In this document: positions 25,239-34,449 of the stretch, piece by piece | Layout of the letters: each line of letters begins with the position of its first letter | Position numbering within the stretch: the stretch's first letter is position 1 | DNA from: 73-13 sp035556075 | Lineage (GTDB): Bacteria > Actinomycetota > Actinomycetes > Actinomycetales > Microbacteriaceae | Assembly (NCBI GenBank): GCA_035556075.1 | Contig: DATMFQ010000011.1 | Span: 4,195-68,194 of the forward strand | Direction of reading: 5' to 3' | Length of the DNA stretch: 64,000 nucleotides | The notes under the pieces: model-generated | What the model saw: the letters and a program-made list of their open reading frames with translations, nothing else | Told to the model about the DNA's origin: nothing | The model's database searches: none | Position numbers and translations under genes: made by a program

Positions 25239-25748
25239 TCAGCGCGCGTCCGGGACGTCGATCCCGTGGCGCCGGGCGTGGAGGCCTCGAACTTCTGCGC
25301 TCAGCTCGGGGTCTGGGCCCGCCACGGGCACCGCTGGCGCGACCGTGTTGATGGGCAATGGCGCGACCGGCCCGGCAGGGAGCTCCCACTGACGGTGCCA
25401 TTCGGTGAGCTGCTCGGTGCTGGCCGCATAGACGATTCGGCCGAGACCGACCCAGGCGTGGGCGGCTGCGCACATCGGGCAGTGCTCGCCGGACGTGTAC
25501 ACCGTCGCCTCGGCCCGCTCCTCGACCGACAGCTGGGTGGCCGCCCACCGGGCGATCTCGAACTCCGGATGCCGCGTGTGGTCGCCGCCAGCGACGCGGT
25601 TCCGGTCAGCGAAACGCTCCTGCCCGTGCCGATCGACCAGCACTGAGCCGAATGGTTCATCGCCGGCGTCGAGCGCTTCGAGCGCCAGCTCAATGCATCG
25701 GCGCAGATGCTGACGATCCACGGCGGTGAGAGCTGAGGAAGGTGCCAT
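25239..25748 (-). CDS. Nucleoside/guanine deaminase-like zinc enzyme
   Basis: The protein has 169 residues. The cytidine-deaminase-superfamily active site is clear: HPEFE (zinc His plus catalytic Glu) and SGEHCPMCAAAHAWVG (the two zinc cysteines). It resembles the guanine deaminase/tRNA adenosine deaminase-like group that acts on free bases or nucleosides. Its C-terminal extension (AEVRGLHARRHG) is typical of small free-standing deaminases. It is transcribed toward the VOC gene, 27 bases away. The 127-base spacer to hsdR holds no gene. Confidence 0.88.
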   Translation of the reverse strand: MAPSSALTAVDRQHLRRCIELALEALDAGDEPFGSVLVDRHGQERFADRNRVAGGDHTRHPEFEIARWAATQLSVEERAEATVYTSGEHCPMCAAAHAWVGLGRIVYAASTEQLTEWHRQWELPAGPVAPLPINTVAPAVPVAGPDPELSAEVRGLHARRHGIDVPDAR

Positions 25749-25875
25749 GATGACGGTCCAATCGCTTGCAGGGTGAGGGTGTCGGTCGGGCTTATTCGCG
25801 AGGCGCCATCGCAGCCGTGCGTTGGGAGTTTTGTGTCACGCTGGCGGCAGCAGCATGTCACAGCGCAGGGGGCCG

Positions 25876-28800
25876 CTACTCAGCGGCGGTCGCCTCGCGA
25901 CGGAGCGCCTCGTAGAGCCCGGCCCCGAGGAGCACCCTGGCGATCGTGCCGAGGTCGCCCTGCTTGAGCAATGCGGTGATCGCCTGGGAGTGACCGTTGC
26001 CGGCGGCATAGGCGAGGTCTTCCACCGCGCCTTCGATGTCGGGTGACAGCGCGAAGTCGGCCGCGGTGTTCGCCATCGCCTGCGCCTGCAGCGTCGGATT
26101 CTGCACGGCGTGGTTCATGAGCGAGGAGATCGCGTTGACCTGGTCGACCTCCGCGATGCCGGTGCCGGCGAAGAGCTCGTTGATCCGGTCGATCACCTGC
26201 GACAGTGGCCCGTACTTCGCCTCGGTGGCTGAGCCGGAGCCGGCGGCGGTGACCCCGGTGAGCCCGCCGCCCTCGCCGTCCCCGAGCTTGAGCGTCTGCT
26301 CGCCGAGTCGGCGCAGCTTGTAGTGGGTGAGCACGATGTCGTCGGCGATCTGCGGGCCGGTGGTGTGCTCCCGCTGGATGAGCCGCACGTAGAGGCGGAG
26401 GAAGATCGCCCAGCGCTCGACCTCGGTGTCCTCGTAGTTCACCATCTGGGACAGGAAGTCGTACGCCCGCACGTAGGCCTGCGCCGTGCCGCGGAACTCT
26501 TCGAGCGTCGCCTTCTCGGCCTCGTCGCCGGTGTCGACGGCGGTGTGCCATCGGTCCCAGAAGACGTCGCGCGACTGCTTGATCGCCGCGTACAGCGCGT
26601 TGTGCGAGGTGCCCTGCACCCAGGCGTCGGAGACTGCCTTGACCTCGTGCTCGGCGACGATGTGCGCGCTCTTCAGTTTGAGGAGCATGTCGTAGACGAC
26701 GTTCGGGTCTGATTGCGTCTCGAGCCTGGCGTCCTCGTAGTAGGTCTGGAACGCCTCGAGGATCTGGTCCGGGTCGTTGACGAAGTCGAGGACGTAGGTC
26801 TTGTCCTTGCCGGGGATGACGCGGTTGAGCCGGGACAGCGTCTGCACCGCGGTGATACCCGAGAGCTTCTTGTCGACGTACATGCCGACGAGCAGCGGCT
26901 GGTCGAAGCCGGTCTGGTACTTGTTCGCGACGATCATGATGTCGTACAGGCCGCCCGCGAATGCGTCGGGGAGCGACTGCCCGTGCACGCTCGGGTTCAT
27001 CGAGTGCTCGGTGTGGTCGGCCGGCGGGGTGCCGTCCTTGACGGTGCCGGAGAATGCGACGAGCACCCCGATGTCCTCGGCGAGCTCGTGATCGGCGAGG
27101 TACTGCTGCATCGCCTGGTGGTAGCGCACGGCCTGCTTGCGCGAGGAGGTGACGACCATCGCCTTGCCGCGCCCGCCGAGCTCGACGGCGACGTTGCGCC
27201 GGAAGTGCTCGACGATGACCTGGACCTTCTGCGCGACGTTGTGCGGGTGGAGGGCGACCCAGGCCATGAGCTCGGCGCCGGCCTTGCCGAGGTCGACCTC
27301 CTTCGCGGGGTCGGCCGAGGCCGCCTGCGCGATCTTGAACGCCATGTCGTAGGTGACGTAGTTCTGGAGGACGTCGAGGATGAACCCCTCCTGGATGGCC
27401 TGCTTCATCGAGTACAGGTCGAAGGGCACGGGTGCGCCGGTCGTCGGGTCGGGTCGGCCGAAGAGTTCGAGCGTCTTCGCCTTCGGGGTCGCGGTGAAGG
27501 CGACGAAGCTGACGTTGCCCCGCCCGGCCTTCGCGGCCATGACGCCCTCGAGCACCGCCTCCGTGTCGACCTCGTCCTGCTCCTCGTCGCTTGCCGCGTC
27601 CGCTGCCGCCTCGTCGTCCGCGCCGAGTGCGAGGAGCTTCTTCAGCGCGGAGGCGCCCTCCCCACTCTGGGAGGAATGCGCTTCGTCGGCGACGACGGCA
27701 TAGCTGCGGCCCGCGAGCGCGGCGTCCTGCTCGAGCCGCTCGAGCGCGAAGGGGAAGGTCTGCAGCGTCACCCCGATGATGGGCTTCCGCGCGACGAGGG
27801 CGTCGACGAGCTGGGTGGACTTCGCGCTCTCGGTGCCGCTGGTCACGGCCGTGAAGACGCCCGCGGTGCTCTCGAGCTGCTCGACGGCGCGCTTGAGCTG
27901 CCCGTCGAGCACGGTCCGGTCGCTGACGACGAGGACCCCATCGAAGACCTTCGAGCCGTCGTCGCGGTGGAGGGAGGCGAGCCGGTGGGCGGTCCAGGCG
28001 ATCGAGTCGGTCTTGCCGGAGCCCGCGGAGTGCTGGATGAGGTACTTCGCGCCGGGGCCTTCGACCTTGGCCGCGGCCTCGATCCTCGTGACGGCCCGCC
28101 ACTGGTGGTAGCGGGGGAAGCGCAGTGCGGCGGTCGACTTCTTCTTGCCCGTGATCGGGTCGGTCGTCGTCTCGAAGCGGTAGTGGAGGAAGCGCCCGAT
28201 GATGTCGAGCCAGGTGTCGCGCTGGAGGATCTCCTCCCACACATACGCCGTCGGGCTCGTGCCGGGTCGCGGCGGGTTTCCGGCGCCGTTGTCCCTGCCC
28301 TGGTTGAAGGGGAGGAACGTCGTGTTCGCCGAGTCGAGCTTGGTGGTCATGTAGGCGAGCTCATTGGAGATGACGAAGTGCACGAGCGCGCCCGGACCGA
28401 ACTCGAGCAGCGGCTCGCCCGCCGGCGGTCGGTCGTGCGCGTACTGACGGAGGGCCGCTTTCGCGTCCTGCGTGAGGTCGGTCTTGAGCTCGACGGTCGC
28501 GACGGCGATGCCGTTGAGGAAGAGGACGAGGTCGAGCTCCTTGCCGCCGTGCTGCGGGTAGACGACCTGGCGCATGACGCGGAGCCGGTTCGCCGCGTAG
28601 CGCGTAGCGGTCGCCGGGTTGAAGCCGATCGCGGGCCGGCCCTGGGACATCGTGAACTTTGCGGGGACCGCCGACACCTGGCCTTTGAGCACGCCGAGGG
28701 TGCCGCCGCCGTTGGCCGGATCGGTCGCCTTGAGTTTCGCGATCCGGTCGAGCACGACACCGAACTTCGCCCGCTGCGCCGCGCTCAGCTCGTCGTGGCT

Positions 28801-29004
28801 CAAGGCGGGAGCGGCCGGGTCGATCCCCGGTACGACCTTCGCGAGCTGCTCCGGCTGCGTCGCCACGAGCCAGTCCCACACGTCCGGCGGGTACAGCGCC
28901 CGCGCTTTGTCGTACCCCGCGTCGGTGGTGGAGTACTCCCAGCCGTGTGCCGCGAGATGCTCGCAGATCTCGGCCTCAAACGCAGATTCCAGATGAATGC
29001 TCAT
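25876..29004 (-). CDS. hsdR: Type I restriction endonuclease, R subunit
   Basis: This 1042-residue protein is full length for HsdR. The N-terminal nuclease domain has the PD-(D/E)xK pattern in ELDLVLFLNGIAVATVELKT. The SF2 helicase/translocase part has Walker A HSAGSGKTDSIAW, DEAHSSQSGEGA (DEAD-box variant) and SFVAFTATPKAKT, with a second RecA domain containing QTGFDQPLLVGMYVDK and QTLSRLNR. A C-terminal coupling domain binds the methylase core. It cuts unmodified DNA after ATP-driven translocation. The gene is last in a tightly coupled hsdM-hsdS-hsdR operon and overlaps hsdS by four bases (ATGA). Codon use and GC match the chromosome better than hsdS does. Confidence 0.96.
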   Translation of the reverse strand: MSIHLESAFEAEICEHLAAHGWEYSTTDAGYDKARALYPPDVWDWLVATQPEQLAKVVPGIDPAAPALSHDELSAAQRAKFGVVLDRIAKLKATDPANGGGTLGVLKGQVSAVPAKFTMSQGRPAIGFNPATATRYAANRLRVMRQVVYPQHGGKELDLVLFLNGIAVATVELKTDLTQDAKAALRQYAHDRPPAGEPLLEFGPGALVHFVISNELAYMTTKLDSANTTFLPFNQGRDNGAGNPPRPGTSPTAYVWEEILQRDTWLDIIGRFLHYRFETTTDPITGKKKSTAALRFPRYHQWRAVTRIEAAAKVEGPGAKYLIQHSAGSGKTDSIAWTAHRLASLHRDDGSKVFDGVLVVSDRTVLDGQLKRAVEQLESTAGVFTAVTSGTESAKSTQLVDALVARKPIIGVTLQTFPFALERLEQDAALAGRSYAVVADEAHSSQSGEGASALKKLLALGADDEAAADAASDEEQDEVDTEAVLEGVMAAKAGRGNVSFVAFTATPKAKTLELFGRPDPTTGAPVPFDLYSMKQAIQEGFILDVLQNYVTYDMAFKIAQAASADPAKEVDLGKAGAELMAWVALHPHNVAQKVQVIVEHFRRNVAVELGGRGKAMVVTSSRKQAVRYHQAMQQYLADHELAEDIGVLVAFSGTVKDGTPPADHTEHSMNPSVHGQSLPDAFAGGLYDIMIVANKYQTGFDQPLLVGMYVDKKLSGITAVQTLSRLNRVIPGKDKTYVLDFVNDPDQILEAFQTYYEDARLETQSDPNVVYDMLLKLKSAHIVAEHEVKAVSDAWVQGTSHNALYAAIKQSRDVFWDRWHTAVDTGDEAEKATLEEFRGTAQAYVRAYDFLSQMVNYEDTEVERWAIFLRLYVRLIQREHTTGPQIADDIVLTHYKLRRLGEQTLKLGDGEGGGLTGVTAAGSGSATEAKYGPLSQVIDRINELFAGTGIAEVDQVNAISSLMNHAVQNPTLQAQAMANTAADFALSPDIEGAVEDLAYAAGNGHSQAITALLKQGDLGTIARVLLGAGLYEALRREATAAE

Positions 29005-30323
29005 GCCGCTGCCCCCCGCGTGACATCGATCTTCCCGGTGACCGCCGCCGAGATGAGCGCCGCGCGGCGCTCCCGGCTGAGCGCAATTGCTTCGCGGGCG
29101 TCGGCGATGGCGGCGTCGATCTCGGCGGACGCCTTGGCGATCTGATCGGCGATCTCCGCCTGCTCCTCACTCGGTGGCACCGGAACCCGCTCCGCAAAGT
29201 AGGAACTCTGGTTGAGATTCTGGATCCCGGTCGATTGATTGATCGAGCGTTGGGTGAGGCCCGCAGAGTAAAGCGCGGCATGAACGGCAACCCAGTACCG
29301 ACTGTCCATGCCGTCCGCAAGTCGGAGCCGGGCCACGAAGTTGGAGCACACAGCATCCTCGTCCTGGTTCCAGCGCACGCAGAAGCCAACCGGCGACTTG
29401 GGTCCGCCGCCGGACTTCTCCAGCAGCAGATCCCCACGAGCCAACCGTCGAGATTCGAACTCTGAGCGCGCGTAACTGCGTTGCGTCACATCGAGATCGT
29501 GAGTGCGATGGCGCGGTCGATCGAAGTCTGCAACTCGTACGCAGCGCACGGTGACGTCACCAGTAAACGGCTCGTCTCCCCAAAGGCCATTTCGGGCCGA
29601 GAGGACCGAATCACCAAGACGAGCGACTTGCCAGTGTTTCGGGAGCGTTCCTATCCACTCAACACCGCTCTCCTTCACATCTGCTCGAGGGTTCATACCT
29701 CCTGTCACAAGGCTTGAGATGGTCGCGGCGCGGCGCTCGGTGAGCAACGCGATGAGCTCCTCCTGGTCGGCGATGAACGCATCGATCTCCGCCGTCTCCC
29801 GGTCGAGGTAGTCCGCGATCGTTCTCTGTGTCGGAAAATCTGGAAATGGAATGACTATGTTTCGGAAGTCTGCGGTTCGAATTGTGTTTCTCATGCCGGC
29901 GTAGAGCGGTCGAAGCGCCTTCCGCTGGTCATACGACAGATACACATACTCAAGAAACCGAGGGTAGGCATCCGGAGCTGTCACCCGCATCACGGTGTAT
30001 GCCCCGGTGATCATCCCCGATGCCGTCGACATGCCTACGGTTCGCGGTGTTTCCGCGACGTCAAAGAGACAGAAAACCAGGTCGCCAGGCTTCACAGCTT
30101 GATAGGTCGAGAAATCGGCAGGTAGCTTCCCCTGGACGTTCACCATGTCTCGCGCGATTACGCCTCTGAGTGTCAGCGACAGGAGCATGAATTCGGACGC
30201 ACTATTGCCGACAATGGTGCGTCGTTCGGTCATGATCGAGGCGATACGCCGAACGCCCCACCCACCGGGCACCGAATCAAGGTACGGGGCGAGCCGTGGA
30301 CGCTCGAGAGTCTGCCCACTCAC
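29001..30323 (-). CDS. hsdS: Type I restriction-modification specificity subunit
   Basis: From the GTG at 30323, overlapping the hsdM stop (GTGA), the protein has 440 residues (VSGQTLERPRLAPYLDSVPG). Two target-recognition domains are present, each followed by a coiled-coil spacer with similar sequence: AEIDAFIADQEELIALLTER and AEIDAAIADAREAIALSRER. The second half opens with GVEWIGTLPKHWQVARLGDS. The pair of domains sets a bipartite recognition site, which cannot be read from sequence. The DNA encoding both recognition domains (about 29.17-29.70 and 29.82-30.25 kb) is visibly richer in A/T than hsdM and hsdR, as expected for segments exchanged between strains. Confidence 0.95.
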   Translation of the reverse strand: MSGQTLERPRLAPYLDSVPGGWGVRRIASIMTERRTIVGNSASEFMLLSLTLRGVIARDMVNVQGKLPADFSTYQAVKPGDLVFCLFDVAETPRTVGMSTASGMITGAYTVMRVTAPDAYPRFLEYVYLSYDQRKALRPLYAGMRNTIRTADFRNIVIPFPDFPTQRTIADYLDRETAEIDAFIADQEELIALLTERRAATISSLVTGGMNPRADVKESGVEWIGTLPKHWQVARLGDSVLSARNGLWGDEPFTGDVTVRCVRVADFDRPRHRTHDLDVTQRSYARSEFESRRLARGDLLLEKSGGGPKSPVGFCVRWNQDEDAVCSNFVARLRLADGMDSRYWVAVHAALYSAGLTQRSINQSTGIQNLNQSSYFAERVPVPPSEEQAEIADQIAKASAEIDAAIADAREAIALSRERRAALISAAVTGKIDVTRGAAA

Positions 30324-32281
30324 CCCCGCACCTCCTCCAGGCGCCGACGGATCCGACCCAGCACCTCGTCGAGGTCGCGGTCGATGTCCTCGAGCGAGCG
30401 CGGCGGCGTGTAGACGTAGAAGTGCCGCGTGAAGGGGATCTCGCAGCCCTCCTTCGTCTTCGACTCGTCGATCCAGGCGTGCGGGGCGAAGGGGCGCACC
30501 TCGCGCTCGAGGTACTCGTGGATGTCCTCGTCCCACGGGACGTTCTCGGTGTCGCGCAGCTCGGGATCCGCGATGAGGGCGCCCTTCGCGTCGCGGGCGA
30601 GCTCCGCATTCGTGTCCTCGACGCCGATCGCATCCGCGATCGCGACGAGTGCCGCGGGCGGGAGGGACTCGCCCTCGGCGGTCAGCGCCTTCTTGAGCCC
30701 GACGGTGAACGACGTGCGGGAGAGGTGGGTGGAGGTCAAGGTCAGCAATGCACGGCGGACCGACTCCCGTGCCTCGTCGGTCAGCTTGGCGAGCTGGCGG
30801 ACGGCGAGCGCGGCGTCGAGGTTGTCGTCCGTCACGGTGTAGCTACGCTGCAGCGGGCGCTCGACCGTGATCGTGCGGTAGAAGAAGTCGGTCGTGTCGA
30901 AGATCTTCGAGCGCTCGCTCGCCTCGAAGTCCCCGTACAGGGTGACGATTTCGTCGATGTCAGCCTTCGTGAGGCGGTTGCGCTTGGACCCGAGGCCCTT
31001 CTTCATCTTGTGGAAGAGCTTCGAGCCGTCGATGAGCTGGACCCTGCCCTGGCGCTCCTTCGGCTTGTCGGTCGAGAGGATCCAGACGTAGGTGGCGATC
31101 CCGGTGTTGTAGAACATGTCGGTCGGAAGCGCGACAATCGCCTCGAGCAGGTCGCGCTCGAGGAGCCACTTGCGGATGTTCGACGGGCCCGAGCCCGCGC
31201 CGCCCGTGAAGAGGGGGCTGCCGTTGAGGACGATCGCCGCCCGACCGCCGCGCTCGCTCGTCGTCGCCTCCCGCATCTTGCTGATGAGGTGCAGGAGGAA
31301 GAGCATCGCGCCGTCGCTCACCGGCGGCAGGCCCGGACCGAAGCGCCCCGCGTAGCCGCGCTGCTCGTGCTCGGCGAGGATCGCGCCCCGCCACTTCTTC
31401 CAATCGTCGCCGAACGGCGGATTCGACAGGCAGTAGTTGAAGGTGGCGCCGGCGTGCTTGTCGTCGATGAGGGTGTTGCCGTACTGGATCGCGTCCATCG
31501 GCTGGCCCTTCATCATCATGTCGGCCTTGCAGATCGCGTACGACTGCGGGTTGATCTCCTGCCCGGCGAGGTGGAGCTTCGCCGATGGGTTGAGCTCGAG
31601 GATGCGATCCTCGGCGGCGCTGAGCATGCCGCCGGTGCCCGCGGTCGGGTCGTAGATGGAGCGGACGATGTCGGGCTTCGCGAGCGCGTCGGAGTCGGGG
31701 GTGAGCAGCAGGTCGACCATGAGACGGACGACGTCGCGGGGAGTGAAGTGCTCACCCGCCGTCTCATTCGAGGCCTCCGCGAACCGGCGGATGAGCTCCT
31801 CGAAGATGTGGCCCATCTCCTCGTTCGGCACCGCCTGCGGCGAGAGGTCGACCTCGGTGAAGCGCTGCGTGACGTGGAAGAGGAGGTTCGCCTCGGCGAG
31901 CTCGTCGATCCGGTCGGACATCTTGTACTTCGTGAAGATGTCTTGCACGTTGTCGCTGAAGCCATTGATGTAGTCGCTCAGGTTTGATGCGAGTTGATCG
32001 GGGTCGCCGAGCGTGCCCGCCAGCGTGAAGGGACTCGTGTTCCAAAAGCTCAAGGTGTGACTCGCCCGCGCCTTCAGCAGGCCCTGCGTGACGGGCATGC
32101 CATCGGCCAGCGCCTGCTTGGCCGTGTCGAGCACACGCTGCTTCGTCGGCGCGAGCACGGCGTCGAGACGACGTAGCACCGTGAACGGCAGGACGATGTC
32201 CCCATACTGGTGCGCCTTGAAGCTCCCGCGCAGCAGGTCAGCGACCGACCAGATGAACCCGGCGTGGTTGTTCGACGACAC
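30320..32281 (-). CDS. hsdM: Type I restriction-modification methyltransferase subunit
   Basis: I start the gene at the GTG at 32281 (VSSNNHAGFIWSVADLLRGS), which has GGAGGG upstream and fits the family N-terminus, giving 653 residues. The adenine-N6 methylase motifs are YDPTAGTGGMLSAAEDRI (SAM binding) and LSNPPFGDDWKKWRG (NPPF catalytic motif). With HsdS it forms the modification enzyme and with HsdR the restriction complex. The open frame continues upstream, but that part is not protein-like. An XRE-type regulator gene is divergent, 166 bases away. Confidence 0.96.
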   Translation of the reverse strand: MSSNNHAGFIWSVADLLRGSFKAHQYGDIVLPFTVLRRLDAVLAPTKQRVLDTAKQALADGMPVTQGLLKARASHTLSFWNTSPFTLAGTLGDPDQLASNLSDYINGFSDNVQDIFTKYKMSDRIDELAEANLLFHVTQRFTEVDLSPQAVPNEEMGHIFEELIRRFAEASNETAGEHFTPRDVVRLMVDLLLTPDSDALAKPDIVRSIYDPTAGTGGMLSAAEDRILELNPSAKLHLAGQEINPQSYAICKADMMMKGQPMDAIQYGNTLIDDKHAGATFNYCLSNPPFGDDWKKWRGAILAEHEQRGYAGRFGPGLPPVSDGAMLFLLHLISKMREATTSERGGRAAIVLNGSPLFTGGAGSGPSNIRKWLLERDLLEAIVALPTDMFYNTGIATYVWILSTDKPKERQGRVQLIDGSKLFHKMKKGLGSKRNRLTKADIDEIVTLYGDFEASERSKIFDTTDFFYRTITVERPLQRSYTVTDDNLDAALAVRQLAKLTDEARESVRRALLTLTSTHLSRTSFTVGLKKALTAEGESLPPAALVAIADAIGVEDTNAELARDAKGALIADPELRDTENVPWDEDIHEYLEREVRPFAPHAWIDESKTKEGCEIPFTRHFYVYTPPRSLEDIDRDLDEVLGRIRRRLEEVRG

Positions 32282-32447
32282 CCCTAAGCCCTCCCGCGGT
32301 TGCTTGTGCCAGGCGGCGCGGTCCCGGTCTCGGTGAGTCGCTGCACCTGCCGCGATCCCCGTGGCCGCCACGCCCGCGCTCTCAGGGTACTAGTGCCCGG
32401 TGACTTAGCATCTGGTTCAAGTACCCGGCGTCGCCGAGGGTGGGGGA
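32282..32447. promoter_or_regulatory. Divergent promoter region between hsdM and the XRE regulator
   Basis: This 166-base spacer must hold promoters for both the restriction-modification operon and the regulator. GGGAGGG with an eight-base gap precedes the hsdM GTG. The stretch TTAGCATCTGGTTCAAGTAC (from 32405) is the most A/T-rich part and a candidate promoter or operator, but no confident -35/-10 pair or palindrome is visible. Confidence 0.35.
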
Positions 32448-32720
32448 GTGCCCCGCGTCGCATCCCCCGCAGCCACCCACATTGGGCGGCTGCTGGCATC
32501 GGCGCGCAAGGACCTCGGGCTCACACAAGACCAGGTCGGCGCCCTCGCTGCCATGGACTCCGCGAACTATCGCGCCTACGAAAACGGCAGGGCCCTGCCC
32601 TCGATCCACTCACTCCTGCGGCTCGCCTGGGCACTCGACCTCGCGCCAGGGCAGCTGCTCGATGGGCTCACCCCGGAGCACTTCGCCAAAGTGACTGACG
32701 GGCGCCGCCGCGCGAGCTGA
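32448..32720 (+). CDS. XRE-family HTH regulator divergent from hsdM
   Basis: The protein is 90 residues from the GTG at 32448. GGGGGA abuts this start, so the true start or a leaderless message is uncertain. A single Cro/C1-type HTH domain fills the protein (ATHIGRLLASARKDLGLTQD, then YENGRALPSIHSLLRLAWAL). The size and divergent position recall controller proteins that time restriction-modification expression, but C proteins are best known from type II systems, so this role is an inference. A dispersed repeat begins ten bases after the stop. Confidence 0.8.
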   Translation: MPRVASPAATHIGRLLASARKDLGLTQDQVGALAAMDSANYRAYENGRALPSIHSLLRLAWALDLAPGQLLDGLTPEHFAKVTDGRRRAS

Positions 32721-32729
32721 GACGGACCG

Positions 32730-32806
32730 GAAGTACTGAGGAATGCGTGGGATCCGCATTCCTGACCAGGAAATCTCAGGACTTCGCGCGTTCCTCAGTA
32801 CTTCGT
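32730..32806 (+). repeat. REP-like element, copy 2
   Basis: The element begins GAAGTACTGAGGAATGCG, has the inverted CGCATTCCT at 32755-32763, then GAAATCTCAG, and closes with TTCCTCAGTACTTC. AGGAATGCG and CGCATTCCT form a 9-bp hairpin with a seven-base loop, and the outer GAAGTACTGAGGAA and TTCCTCAGTACTTC can pair in an alternative fold. It lies just downstream of the XRE gene and upstream of mgtE, where it could end transcription. Confidence 0.85.
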
Positions 32807-32869
32807 GCCACCCGGCTCCACCCGTGGCCGGCCATGCGCGGTCGGAGCCCCTCGGCATGCGGGGGTCAG

Positions 32870-33090
32870 GAAGCATCCGGTAGCGTGGGAGGTCCGGCGA
32901 TTCTGGGCAACAGAGCGAGGTGAGGCGGATGAGTTCGGACGGCTCCAGTCATTCATCGCGCACCGCGTCCCCTTGCGCCGCGGCTCAGCTGATCTGAGTC
33001 GCACCCACCTGCGGACGCGGTCCACCTCCAGGCGCGCCGCGGCACCGTGCGCGGCGCCGACACACCGCACCGGTGCGAAGGGGCAACACC
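32870..33090 (+). promoter_or_regulatory. Long GC-rich leader of mgtE
   Basis: About 280 bases between the repeat and the mgtE ATG contain no protein-like frame but several self-complementary GC-rich stretches (for example CAGCTGATCTGAG and GCGCGCCGCGGC/GTGCGCGGCGCC). The nonamer AGGTGAGGC also occurs, which is found in M-box magnesium riboswitches. The other conserved M-box blocks are not evident, so the riboswitch call is weak. A structured magnesium-responsive leader would fit the gene. Confidence 0.25.
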
Positions 33091-34449
33091 ATGCACGCAC
33101 GACAGTTCACCGAAGCCGACGACATCGAGCTCGCGATGCAGGCGCTCCTCGACCAACGGGACTTCCCGGGCATCGTCGCGCTGCTGACGACCATCAGCCC
33201 CGAGCGGCTCATCGCGCTCCTCGAGCGGCTCCCGCTCCAGCGGCGCGCCATCGTGTACCGGCTGCTGCCGAAGGAACGCGCTCTCGACGTCTTTGAGCGG
33301 CTGTCCCCGAGCCTGCAGAGCGACCTCGTCCAGGGGCTGCAAGACGCGGACGTCGCCGCCATCTTCGCCAGCCTCGACCCCGACGATCGGGTCTGGCTAC
33401 TCGACGAGCTGCCGGCTGGGCTCGCGCCCCGACTGCTCCATGGGCTCTCGGACAAGGAGCGCCAGCTCACCGCGGGCGTGCTCGGGTATCCGAAGGGCTC
33501 GGTCGGCCGCCGGATGAGCCCGGAGTACGTCTCCACCCGCGCGGACGCCACCGTGGCCGCCGCGCTGGAGCGGGTGCACGCCCGGCTCGATGACGCGGAA
33601 ACCGTCTACACGCTGCCCGTGCTCGACGATCGACGTCACGTGCTCGGGGTGGTCAGCCTGCGCGGGCTCCTCGGCGCCGCCCCGGAGGACAGCGTCGCCA
33701 CGGTCATGCGGCGCACCGAGGTGGTCGCCGCGGACGAGACCGCCGAGGCAGCCGCCCGCCGGTGCACGGAGCTCCGTGTCCTTGCCCTGCCGGTCGTCGA
33801 CAGCGAGTCCCGGCTGGTCGGCATCCTGACGATCGACGACGCGGTGCGCATCCTCGAGCAGGAGGACGCTGAGGACACCGCCCGGCAGGGTGGTGTCGAG
33901 CCGCTGCGGCGCCCCTACTTCGCGACGCCGATCCGGCGACTCGTCACCTCCCGCATCGTGTGGCTCCTCGTGCTCGCGGTGGGGGCGACGCTCACGGTGC
34001 AGGTGCTGGCCGTCTTCGAGGCGACGCTCGAGCAGATGACTGTGCTCGCGCTCTTCGTCCCGCTGCTCATCGGCACGGGCGGCAACACCGGCAATCAAGC
34101 GGCGACGACGATCACTCGCGCCCTCGCACTGGGGGAAGTGCGCCCGCGCGACCTGTGGCGGGTGCTCGGTCGGGAGCTCATCGTCGGGCTCGCGCTCGGT
34201 GCGCTGCTCGGCGTCATCGGCGGGGCGGTCACCGCCGTCGCCTTCAGCCCGCAGGTGGGCATCGTCATCGGGCTCACCCTTGTCATGATCTGTGCCATGG
34301 CCGCGACGATCGGGGGCATGATGCCGCTGGTGGCGCGCGCGCTCCGCGTCGATCCCGCGGTCTTCTCGAATCCCTTCATCACCACATTCGTCGATGCCAC
34401 GGGGCTCATCGTCTACTTCCTGATCGCGAATGCGGTCCTCCGGCTCTGA
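33091..34449 (+). CDS. mgtE: Magnesium transporter MgtE
   Basis: This 452-residue protein starts at the ATG at 33091, preceded by GAAGGGG. The order is the MgtE N-domain (residues 1-125, superhelical repeats with PLQRRAIVYRLLPKERALDV), two CBS domains (about 130-255) and five membrane helices. The channel signature is IGTGGNTGNQAATTITRALA. MgtE is a dimeric Mg2+ channel gated by Mg2+ binding between the N and CBS domains. The following PAP2 gene overlaps its 3' end by 20 bases, so the two are co-expressed. Confidence 0.95.
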   Translation: MHARQFTEADDIELAMQALLDQRDFPGIVALLTTISPERLIALLERLPLQRRAIVYRLLPKERALDVFERLSPSLQSDLVQGLQDADVAAIFASLDPDDRVWLLDELPAGLAPRLLHGLSDKERQLTAGVLGYPKGSVGRRMSPEYVSTRADATVAAALERVHARLDDAETVYTLPVLDDRRHVLGVVSLRGLLGAAPEDSVATVMRRTEVVAADETAEAAARRCTELRVLALPVVDSESRLVGILTIDDAVRILEQEDAEDTARQGGVEPLRRPYFATPIRRLVTSRIVWLLVLAVGATLTVQVLAVFEATLEQMTVLALFVPLLIGTGGNTGNQAATTITRALALGEVRPRDLWRVLGRELIVGLALGALLGVIGGAVTAVAFSPQVGIVIGLTLVMICAMAATIGGMMPLVARALRVDPAVFSNPFITTFVDATGLIVYFLIANAVLRL

